Assembly: GCA_900754955.1 (NCBI GenBank)
Contig: CAAEEV010000082.1
Span: forward strand, 1 to 6,151
DNA length: 6,151 bases
Reading direction: 5' to 3'
Origin: Eggerthellaceae bacterium
GTDB taxonomy: Bacteria > Actinomycetota > Coriobacteriia > Coriobacteriales > Eggerthellaceae
The notes below the pieces were generated by a model, which saw nothing but the letters and a program-made list of their open reading frames with translations, searched no databases and was not told the DNA's origin. Every line of letters begins with the position of its first letter. The first letter of the stretch is position 1. This document shows positions 1 through 4,788 of this stretch, in pieces. A program made the position numbers and the translations under genes.

Positions 1-1
1 G

Positions 2-1129
2 ACGCCGGCCGACGAGCGCGCCCGGATCGTCGAACGCCTCGCCGCGGGCGAGCTCGACGTGCTCATCGGCACGCATGCGCTCCTCGAGGACGACATCGCG
101 CCCGCGCGCCTCACGCTTGCGGTGATCGACGAGCAGCAGCGTTTCGGCGTGGATCAGCGCGCGAAGCTGCTTGCGAAGGGCGCGGCTCCCGACGCGCTCT
201 ACCTTACGGCCACGCCGATCCCGCGCACGCTCGCACTCGCGCTGTTCGGCGACCTCACGCTGTCCTACATCAAGCACCGCCCCCATGCGGCGGCGCAGCG
301 TACGACGCGGGTGGTGGCGAAGCAGAACCGCGGGGAAGCGTACGATGCGGCGCGCGCAGCGCTCGCCCGCGGCGAGCAGGTTTACGTGGTGTGCCCGCTC
401 ATCGGCAAGGACGCCGAGGAGCGCGACGCGAAGGCGGCGGGAAAGCGCACGCCGCAGGAGGGCGACGCCGAGGAGTTCCATCCCCACGTGGCGATCGAGG
501 GCGAGGGCGACTTCGCCGACGACAACATCTCCGCCGCCGTCAAGGAGGCCCGCTTTCTCCAGACGAGCGTGTTCGCCGACTACCGGGTGGAGCTTTTGCA
601 CGGCGGCATGTCGTCGAAGGACAAGCAGCAGGTGATGGACCGCTTCCGCGCGGGGGAGACGCACGTGCTCGTCGCCACGACGGTGATCGAGGTGGGCGTC
701 GACGTGCCGCAGGCAACCGTCATGATCATCGAGGACGCCGACCGCTTCGGTCTCTCCCAGCTCCATCAGCTGCGCGGCCGCGTCGGGCGCGGCAGCCTCG
801 ACGCGCAGGTGTTCCTCGTGTCGGCGTCGCGTCAGGAGACGGCGCTCGCGCGCCTGGCCGCCATGGAGCGCACCGACGACGGCTACGAGCTCGCCGCCTT
901 CGACTTGTCGCTGCGCCGCGAAGGCGATATTCTGGGCAACCGCCAGTCGGGGGTGTCCACGCTCAAGCTCGTGAACGTGGTGCGCGACGGCGCGGTGATC
1001 GAAGCGGCCCATGAGGACGCGCGTCTCATCATGGAGACCGATCCGCGCCTGGAGGAACCCGACCACGTGGCGCTCGGTCGCGAGGTGCGGCTGCTGTTCA
1101 AGGGCGACCACGCGGTGGCGGGCGGCTGA
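2..1129 (+). CDS. recG: ATP-dependent DNA helicase RecG, C-terminal part (5' end outside window)
   Basis: RecG is a superfamily 2 double-strand DNA translocase that remodels stalled replication forks and branch-migrates Holliday junctions. The frame is open from base 2, so the gene begins upstream; 375 residues are visible. In order they show a GTHALLED segment, motif II as DEQQRFGV (bases 128-151), the TATPIPRTLALALFGDL motif III block, a LLHGGM block, VLVATTVIEVGVDVPQA (motif V), and DRFGLSQLHQLRGRVGRG (motif VI). The RREGDILGNRQSG segment and a short C-terminal tail follow. The N-terminal wedge domain and Walker A motif lie outside. Compared with E. coli RecG as I remember it, two features stand out: motif II ends in Q where DEQH is usual, and there is an acidic insertion of roughly 35-40 residues after VVCPLIG (bases about 407-532). 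The TGA stop is 54 bases before rsmD. The identity is secure; the structural remarks on the insert are inference. Confidence 0.97.
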   Translation, partial: TPADERARIVERLAAGELDVLIGTHALLEDDIAPARLTLAVIDEQQRFGVDQRAKLLAKGAAPDALYLTATPIPRTLALALFGDLTLSYIKHRPHAAAQRTTRVVAKQNRGEAYDAARAALARGEQVYVVCPLIGKDAEERDAKAAGKRTPQEGDAEEFHPHVAIEGEGDFADDNISAAVKEARFLQTSVFADYRVELLHGGMSSKDKQQVMDRFRAGETHVLVATTVIEVGVDVPQATVMIIEDADRFGLSQLHQLRGRVGRGSLDAQVFLVSASRQETALARLAAMERTDDGYELAAFDLSLRREGDILGNRQSGVSTLKLVNVVRDGAVIEAAHEDARLIMETDPRLEEPDHVALGREVRLLFKGDHAVAGG

Positions 1130-1156
1130 CGCTTGCGAGGCGTCGGGCGCGATGGG

Positions 1157-1183
1157 CGAACGAAACGTTCGAGAGGGTGAATC
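1157..1183 (+). promoter_or_regulatory. Hairpin and ribosome binding site before rsmD
   Basis: A perfect 6-bp inverted repeat, CGAACG-AAA-CGTTCG (1157-1171), abuts a Shine-Dalgarno-like AGAGGG (1172-1177) that lies 6 bases before the rsmD ATG. The ribosome site supports the ATG at 1184 as the start. The hairpin is seen directly. Any effect on translation or on RNA processing between recG and rsmD is inference. Confidence 0.45.
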
Positions 1184-1786
1184 ATGCGCATTATCGCAGG
1201 TGAGCATAGGGGGCGTCGCTTGGAGGCGCCGAAGGGGCGCACGACGCGCCCCACGACCGATCGCGTACGCGAGTCGCTCATGAGCGCGCTTGCGAGCGCG
1301 CGCGGCGGTTTCGAGGGCGCTGTGGTGCTCGACGCGTTCGCCGGCTCGGGCGCGCTCGCGCTCGAAGCGCTCTCGCGCGGTGCGCGCGCGGCGTGTTTGT
1401 GCGACTGCGACAAGCAGGCGCTTGCCGCCATCCGCGCAAACGCCGCGACGCTCGGCTACGGGCGCGATCGCGCGCGCATCTGCCGGCTTGACGTGCTCGA
1501 GGGACGCCCGCCTCGCCTGGGCGCGCCCTACGACCTCGTGTTCCTCGATCCGCCCTACGCCACCGAACCGGCGGCGGTGCTCGCGCTCGTCGCGCGCCTC
1601 GATGCGGGGCTGCTCGCCGAGGACGTCGTCATCGCCTACGAGCACGACGGCGTCGACGATGCGCGCGTCGACGAGCAGCTGGCCGCAAGCGCCTTTGCGC
1701 TTGCGTCGCGCAAGCGCTACGGCGATACTGTCATAGACCTGCTTGAGCGGAGCGCCGAACGAGAAGAGGAGCGAGCGCATTCATGA
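1184..1786 (+). CDS. rsmD: 16S rRNA (guanine(966)-N2)-methyltransferase RsmD
   Basis: RsmD uses S-adenosylmethionine to methylate N2 of G966 in 16S rRNA (E. coli numbering), late in small-subunit assembly. The 200-residue product starts with the family signature MRIIAGEHRGRRLEAPKG and TRPTTDRVRESL (residues 21-32). It then shows the SAM-binding loop LDAFAGSGALALEALSRGA (about 49-67) and the catalytic FLDPPY motif (120-125) typical of N6-adenine/N2-guanine methylases. It ends with KRYGDTVIDLL (177-187) and a charged tail. The length is close to the usual 180-200 residues. The ATG at 1184 has an AGAGGG ribosome site 6 bases upstream and starts exactly at the conserved MRIIAG. The stop codon overlaps the coaD start by 4 bases (ATGA), an arrangement that favours translational coupling; rsmD-coaD adjacency is very common in bacteria and supports both calls. 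Confidence 0.96.
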   Translation: MRIIAGEHRGRRLEAPKGRTTRPTTDRVRESLMSALASARGGFEGAVVLDAFAGSGALALEALSRGARAACLCDCDKQALAAIRANAATLGYGRDRARICRLDVLEGRPPRLGAPYDLVFLDPPYATEPAAVLALVARLDAGLLAEDVVIAYEHDGVDDARVDEQLAASAFALASRKRYGDTVIDLLERSAEREEERAHS

Positions 1787-2262
1787 AACGAGCGTTGACA
1801 CCCGGCACCTTCGACCCGATCACCTCGGGACACCTCGACGTCATCACGCGCGCCGCGCAGCTGTTCGACGAGATCGTCGTCTCGGTTGCCGCGTCGCCCA
1901 AGAAAAAGCCGCTCTTCTCGCTTGAGGAGCGCGTCGAGCTCGCCCGTCAGGCGACCGCCCATCTGCCGAACGTGCGTGTTGAGCCGTTCAGCGATCTGCT
2001 CGTCGACTTCGCGCACCGCATGGATGCGGGCGTCGTGGTGAAGGGTCTGCGCGCGGTGACCGACTTCGAGTACGAGTTTCAGCAGACTGCGCTCAACTAC
2101 GAGCTCGATCGCGAGCTCGAGACGATCTTCATCATGTCACCCCCGCAGTACATGTACCTCTCGTCCTCGATCGTCCGCGAGATCGCGAGCCTCCACGGCG
2201 ACCTCGGGCAGTTCGTGCCCTCCTGCGTGCGCGACGCGCTTGAGCGACGCTTCGCTGAGTAG
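1783..2262 (+). CDS. coaD: Phosphopantetheine adenylyltransferase (coenzyme A biosynthesis)
   Basis: CoaD (PPAT) transfers AMP from ATP to 4'-phosphopantetheine, giving dephospho-CoA, the penultimate step of coenzyme A synthesis in the cytoplasm. The 159 residues match the family length of about 160. Visible motifs are the nucleotidyltransferase signature TPGTFDPITSGHLDVI (6-21) with the TxGH-type histidine H17. KGLRAVTDFEYEFQ (87-100) forms part of the phosphopantetheine and nucleotide site, and SSSIVREIA (127-135) is the ISSSxxR/K-type ATP loop. Lysine 87 stands where E. coli has the arginine of RGLR, a conservative change. The ATG at 1783 overlaps the rsmD stop; an AGGAG sits 11 bases upstream (1767-1771), slightly long, so ribosomes finishing rsmD may help initiation. 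It is the last gene of the recG-rsmD-coaD series, followed by hairpins and a putative terminator. Identity is secure. Confidence 0.97.
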   Translation: MKRALTPGTFDPITSGHLDVITRAAQLFDEIVVSVAASPKKKPLFSLEERVELARQATAHLPNVRVEPFSDLLVDFAHRMDAGVVVKGLRAVTDFEYEFQQTALNYELDRELETIFIMSPPQYMYLSSSIVREIASLHGDLGQFVPSCVRDALERRFAE

Positions 2263-2274
2263 CGCTCTGAGATG

Positions 2275-2310
2275 TCGCTCCGCCCCACACCGCGGGTAGT
2301 GAGGGAGCGA
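2275..2310. repeat. Inverted repeat just downstream of coaD
   Basis: TCGCTCC (2275-2281) pairs perfectly with GGAGCGA (2304-2310) around a 22-base loop that itself contains CCGCGG. It starts 12 bases after the coaD stop and is the first of four successive inverted repeats. There is no T-run after it, so it is not a classical terminator. It could be a 3' end stabilising or processing structure of the coaD mRNA; the function is unknown. Confidence 0.35.
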
Positions 2311-2331
2311 TGCCGATGCTGGGAGCGGTTC

Positions 2332-2348
2332 TTCAACGGCTCGTTGAA
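2332..2348. repeat. 17-base perfect palindrome TTCAACG-GCT-CGTTGAA
   Basis: Seven-base arms with a 3-base centre form a perfect inverted repeat, the second of the series between coaD and the coiled-coil gene. As RNA it would form a compact hairpin; as DNA it could be a dyad operator. No T-run follows, and nothing in the sequence decides between the two. Confidence 0.4.
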
Positions 2349-2362
2349 CGGCGGCGCTTGCG

Positions 2363-2386
2363 CGTGTCAAGCGCGCGTTTGACACG
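2363..2386. repeat. 24-base near-perfect palindrome with TTGACA/TGTCAA arms
   Basis: CGTGTCAAGCGC (2363-2374) and GCGTTTGACACG (2375-2386) are reverse complements except for one pair (2371/2378, a G-T wobble in RNA). Each arm contains TTGACA, a consensus -35 hexamer, but no good -10 lies 16-18 bases beyond it on either strand. The element therefore looks more like an operator or a hairpin than a promoter. It lies about 75 bases upstream of the predicted -10 for the coiled-coil gene. The function is inferred only from its symmetry. Confidence 0.45.
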
Positions 2387-2403
2387 TTTCGTGCGCGGTT
2401 CTT

Positions 2404-2447
2404 ACGCGAAAATGTGCACCCTTTGTGCGTCGTTTCGCGTTCTTTTT
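2404..2447 (+). terminator. Putative intrinsic terminator of the recG-rsmD-coaD transcript
   Basis: ACGCGAAA (2404-2411) pairs perfectly with TTTCGCGT (2433-2440). An inner GCAC/GTGC stem (2416-2419 with 2425-2428) closes a 5-base loop, and TCTTTTT (2441-2447) follows directly. An 8-bp stem plus T-rich tail fits a rho-independent terminator. The internal 4x4 loop makes it weaker than the one after rpmF. It lies 141 bases past the coaD stop and immediately before the next promoter's -10, so it may insulate the two units. Confidence 0.55.
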
Positions 2448-2463
2448 CGTGACATGGTAGAAT
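2434..2463 (+). promoter_or_regulatory. Predicted extended -10 promoter for the coiled-coil/DUF177/aldolase unit
   Basis: TAGAAT (2458-2463) is preceded by TGG, giving the extended -10 form TGGTAGAAT. The best -35 at acceptable distance is the weak TTCGCG (2434-2439, spacer 18), which falls inside the terminator stem. Transcription would begin near 2470, giving a leader of about 84 bases. The same TGGTAGAAT 9-mer serves the rpmF promoter, which strengthens the call. Confidence 0.55.
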
Positions 2464-2474
2464 CTAACAACTTA

Positions 2475-2535
2475 CGTGCAGAATTTCTGCGCGCTTTTGT
2501 CGATTGATTCAGCAGGCGCGGGTGCAAGCCCCTGC
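2475..2535 (+). promoter_or_regulatory. Structured 5' leader: two small hairpins
   Basis: The first hairpin is centred on GCAGAATTTCTGC (2478-2490), extended by C-G, G-C and G-U pairs to 2475-2493. It lies only a few bases after the predicted transcription start. The second pairs GCAGG (2512-2516) with CCTGC (2531-2535), just before the GGAAGGA ribosome site (2542-2548). They could protect the 5' end or tune translation, and the first could instead be a DNA operator at the start site. No known riboswitch class is recognised. Confidence 0.35.
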
Positions 2536-2553
2536 CGAGGTGGAAGGAACAGC

Positions 2554-3024
2554 ATGGACGAAACCGGTGTGATGGGTTTGCTCGAGGAGCTTACCATTCT
2601 GCTCGAGGATTCGAAGCCGGTCTTCGGCAAGAACAACCTCCGTCAAGTTGACATGGCCGCCGCGTTCGAGATCATGGACGAGATCCGCGACACGTTCCCG
2701 AGCGAGTTCGCGCAGGCGCGCCAGATCGTGCGCGAGCGCCAGAGCCTCCTCGACGACGCCGAGGCCGAGGCGAATCGCCTCATCGAGGACGCCCGCAGCC
2801 AGGCCATCACCATCGCAAGCGAGCAGGAGATCGTGCGCATCTCCCAGCAGCAGGCCGATACGATCCTCGCTGACGCGCGTGAGCTCGAGCGTCAGACGCG
2901 CGCCGGCGCCGAGGATTACGCCGACGAGGTGTTCGGCCACGTCGAGCAGAGCCTTGAGACGCTCATCAACAACGTGCGCCGCTGCCGCGACCGCCTGAAC
3001 GCCAACTCCATGAACGCCCGCTAG
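2554..3024 (+). CDS. SepIVA/DivIVA-like coiled-coil protein (short form)
   Basis: The 156-residue protein is acidic, mostly helical and lacks a signal peptide or membrane segment. An N-terminal block (1-55, with GLLEELTILLED and FEIMDEIRDTFPSEF) leads into a long Ala/Glu/Arg-rich coiled coil (about 55-125), then a C-terminal helix (DEVFGHVEQSLETLINNVRRCRDRL). As I remember it, mycobacterial SepIVA (Rv2927c), a DivIVA-domain septation factor, has a similar block running from LIDDIKDAIPGEL into DAQDVLDARDSMLQDA and a similar C-terminal helix. It also sits by a DUF177 gene, but is about 245 residues; this copy would lack most of the central repeats. Automatic pipelines may call such proteins ATPase or ATP synthase subunit B-like because of the coiled coil; no nucleotide-binding motif is present. 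The ATG at 2554 is chosen for its GGAAGGA 5 bases upstream; an in-frame GTG at 2476 lies almost at the transcription start and lacks a ribosome site. A role in division or envelope growth is inferred. Confidence 0.8.
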   Translation: MDETGVMGLLEELTILLEDSKPVFGKNNLRQVDMAAAFEIMDEIRDTFPSEFAQARQIVRERQSLLDDAEAEANRLIEDARSQAITIASEQEIVRISQQQADTILADARELERQTRAGAEDYADEVFGHVEQSLETLINNVRRCRDRLNANSMNAR

Positions 3025-3075
3025 CGCTGCGGCGGCGCAAAGCCGCTGCGCGCCGGCGCATACCGAGGATAGAGG

Positions 3076-3633
3076 ATGATCGAGATGGACCCCATCCGCA
3101 TTCAGATCCCCAACGAGCTCTTCGCACCTGCGGAGAGCTCTCATTTTGAGGGGACGTACACCCTGCCCGTCTTGAAGTCGGGCCCCGACCTGTACTCGTT
3201 CGGCGATCCGCTCGCCTGGCAGGTCGACATCACGAACACCGGCGACGCGCTGCTCGTCATGGGCACCGTCGAGGGTGCGGCCACCACGTCGTGCGTGCGT
3301 TGTCTCGGCGACGTCGCCGTGCCGCTTGTCGGCGAGATCGAGGGCTACTTCCTCATCGGCGACGGGGCGAGCGCGCCCGACGAGATGGAAGACGACGAGT
3401 TCGATCGTCTTCCCGCCGACAACATCATCGACATGGAGCCGCTCATCAAGGCGGCGCTTCTGCTCGAGATTCCGCTCGTGCCGCTGTGCGACGACGAGTG
3501 CAAGGGGCTGTGTCCCACGTGCGGCGCAAACCTCAACGAGGGTCCCTGCGATTGCGAGCCGGCGGAAGACGACGCGTTCGAAGAGGCGAAGAACCCCTTC
3601 GCGGCGCTCAAGAACTTCAAGTTCGAGGATTAG
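3076..3633 (+). CDS. DUF177 (YceD-type) 23S rRNA accumulation / metal-binding protein
   Basis: DUF177 proteins (YceD in E. coli and plants) affect 23S rRNA accumulation and are usually encoded next to rpmF; the molecular mechanism is not settled. The 185 residues show SCVRCLGDV (72-80) with one CxxC pair. The hallmark C-terminal block LVPLCDDECKGLCPTCGANL (134-153) continues to CDC (158-160), with cysteines 138, 142, 146, 149, 158 and 160, a likely zinc site. An acidic stretch (about 101-110) lies between. Two starts are possible: ATG at 3076 with GAGG 7 bases upstream (3065-3068), or ATG at 3085 with GAGG 9 bases upstream (3072-3075), differing by three residues. A 51-base gap separates it from the coiled-coil gene, with a GC-rich hairpin (3024-3051) spanning the stop. 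It probably shares that gene's transcript. The family call is firm; the function is only as known for the family. Confidence 0.92.
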   Translation: MIEMDPIRIQIPNELFAPAESSHFEGTYTLPVLKSGPDLYSFGDPLAWQVDITNTGDALLVMGTVEGAATTSCVRCLGDVAVPLVGEIEGYFLIGDGASAPDEMEDDEFDRLPADNIIDMEPLIKAALLLEIPLVPLCDDECKGLCPTCGANLNEGPCDCEPAEDDAFEEAKNPFAALKNFKFED

Positions 3634-3689
3634 CGCGCCCGCGCGCCGCTGCCGGCGCGGTTAGATGGCGCAAGGGGAAGGAGCTTGCG

Positions 3690-4598
3690 ATGGGCTTTCT
3701 CGATGAGGCGCAGAGCGTGTTCGACCGGGGCATGTCGGCGGCGCGCGGTGCAGTGTCGGGCATCGCGCTCGAGTCGAGCGGCTTCGTGCGGCGTTTCGTG
3801 CGCATGTGCGACGACGGTTGGCATGAGGGCTGGCACGAGCGCAACGGCGGCAACGCGTCGTATCGTCTGACGTCGGCGGAAGTCGATCAAGCGCGCCCGT
3901 TCTTCGCCGCGGAGCCTGGGCCGTGGGTGCCGCTCGGCGTGGCCGATGCTGCCGTTGCAGGTGCGTTCTTCCTGATGACGGCATCGGGCTCCTACATGCG
4001 CAACGTGGCGCTCGACCCCGACCGGGCAATCGGCATCGTGGAGCTTTCGTCTGCGGGGGACGCGTACCGCATCGTGTGGGGGATGCGCGACGGCGCCCGC
4101 CCGACGAGCGAGTTGGCGGGGCATCTGCTCATCCATGCCGCGCGGATACGGGCGAGCGAGGGTCGCGACCGGGTGGTGTACCATGCCCATCCCACGTCGG
4201 TGATCGTGCTGTCGAAGATCGTCGCGCCCGATGCGCGCTCGGTCACGCGGGCGCTGTGGGACGCCATGACCGAATGCGTGATGGTGTTCCCCGAGGGCGT
4301 CGGGGTCGTGGGCTGCGAGGTGCCGGGAAGCCTCGAGCTCGCACGCGCCTCGGCCGACCAGATGGCACGCCGACGCGCAGTGGTGTGGGCACATCACGGG
4401 CTGCTCTGCACGGGCGAGACCTTCGACGACGCTTTCGGGCGCATGCACGCCATCGTGAAGGCGGCCGACATCGTGTGCACGGCGCGCATGGCGACGGGCG
4501 GCCGCGCCGATGCGGTGGCTCCCATTCCGCCGGAGCGTCTGCGTGCGATCGCCGCGAGCCTCGGTCTTGAGCTCGACGAGAGCCTGCTCGAGGGGTAG
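3690..4598 (+). CDS. rhaD: Class II aldolase, rhamnulose-1-phosphate aldolase type
   Basis: RhaD splits L-rhamnulose 1-phosphate into dihydroxyacetone phosphate and L-lactaldehyde, using a zinc ion. The 302 residues carry the expected landmarks: GWHERNGGN (47-55, phosphate-binding loop) and TASGS (97-101). PTSELAGHLLIH (138-149) holds the catalytic-type E141, and YHAHPTS (164-170) holds zinc ligands H165 and H167. TECVMVFPEGVG (194-205) includes E195, and WAHHGLL (233-239) has H236 as third ligand. These correspond, by a nearly constant offset, to E117, H141, H143, E171 and H212 of E. coli RhaD as remembered. The active site therefore looks intact. An N-terminal extension of about 24-28 residues precedes the family start, but the ATG at 3690 has a strong AAGGAG 6 bases upstream. 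No other rhamnose genes are visible, so the true substrate could be a related ketose phosphate. The gene lies 56 bases after DUF177 and probably shares its transcript. Confidence 0.82.
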   Translation: MGFLDEAQSVFDRGMSAARGAVSGIALESSGFVRRFVRMCDDGWHEGWHERNGGNASYRLTSAEVDQARPFFAAEPGPWVPLGVADAAVAGAFFLMTASGSYMRNVALDPDRAIGIVELSSAGDAYRIVWGMRDGARPTSELAGHLLIHAARIRASEGRDRVVYHAHPTSVIVLSKIVAPDARSVTRALWDAMTECVMVFPEGVGVVGCEVPGSLELARASADQMARRRAVVWAHHGLLCTGETFDDAFGRMHAIVKAADIVCTARMATGGRADAVAPIPPERLRAIAASLGLELDESLLEG

Positions 4599-4613
4599 AC
4601 GCGTCGCGCTCGG

Positions 4614-4648
4614 CGGCAGGCGCTACTGCACGATGCGCCAGCCTGCCG
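4614..4648 (+). repeat. GC-rich hairpin after the aldolase gene
   Basis: CGGCAGGC (4614-4621) pairs perfectly with GCCTGCCG (4641-4648), with a possible further GC pair or two inside. It lies 15 bases after the aldolase stop, the usual place for a terminator, but no T-run follows. It may mark the transcript end with Rho or act as a 3' stabilising stem. A true intrinsic terminator is unlikely. Confidence 0.4.
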
Positions 4649-4688
4649 CAAATGCGCTGCGGCGCGTGAATTAATCGCTGAACAGCAC

Positions 4689-4717
4689 TTGCACGGAATG
4701 TTTCGGTTTGGTAGAAT
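4689..4717 (+). promoter_or_regulatory. Predicted promoter of rpmF
   Basis: A -35 TTGCAC (4689-4694) and a -10 TAGAAT (4712-4717) are separated by exactly 17 bases, and TGG before the -10 gives the extended form TGGTAGAAT. Transcription would start near 4724, leaving a leader of about 65 bases. CGGT (4704-4707) and ACCG (4718-4721) flank the -10 symmetrically; this may be chance. It is the best promoter in the window and suits a highly expressed ribosomal protein gene. Confidence 0.7.
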
Positions 4718-4788
4718 ACCGTTTCGCGTGTTTATCGAATGAGTCACGGGCGGCGGGTGTCGCTCGCGCTATAGAAGGAGCAAAGACT

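Noticed and set aside
2379..2407. Promoter using the perfect TTGACA at 2379-2384
   Set aside because: At 16-18 base spacing the -10 candidates are CTTACG, TTACGC and TACGCG, all poor. The TTGACA is better explained as part of the palindrome.
2511..2536. Resemblance of GGTGCAAGCC...CTGCC to cobalamin riboswitch core sequences
   Set aside because: Only a short stretch matches; the full B12 box and multi-helix core are missing, the leader is too short, and the downstream gene has no link to cobalamin.
2476..2553. GTG start at 2476 for the coiled-coil protein (26 extra residues)
   Set aside because: It lies about 6 bases after the predicted transcription start without a ribosome site, and the extra residues (Cys, Gly, Ser-rich) do not resemble the family.
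3024..3051. GC-rich hairpin between the coiled-coil and DUF177 genes as a terminator
   Set aside because: GCGC and GCGGC arms pair with one T-T mismatch, but no T-run follows and the next gene starts 25 bases later. At most a processing or stabilising stem.
2509..3144. A 211-codon minus-strand frame opposite the coiled-coil gene
   Set aside because: It mirrors the coiled-coil coding sequence (Leu/Ala/Asp-rich antisense), runs through intergenic DNA and lacks family motifs.
3639..3660. CCGCGC/GCGCGG hairpin between DUF177 and the aldolase as a terminator
   Set aside because: Only two T residues follow it. Such stems arise easily in GC-alternating spacer DNA, so I keep the three genes in one unit.
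3291..3689. In-frame upstream extension of the aldolase to a 435-residue protein
   Set aside because: The extra part overlaps the DUF177 gene and reads as Arg-rich shadow sequence; ATG 3690 has a strong ribosome site.
3630..4448. A 272-codon open frame on the minus strand opposite the aldolase gene
   Set aside because: It is rich in Arg, His and Ala, has no recognisable motif or ribosome site, and lies opposite a gene with an intact active site. Long antisense frames are expected in DNA with such GC-rich third positions.
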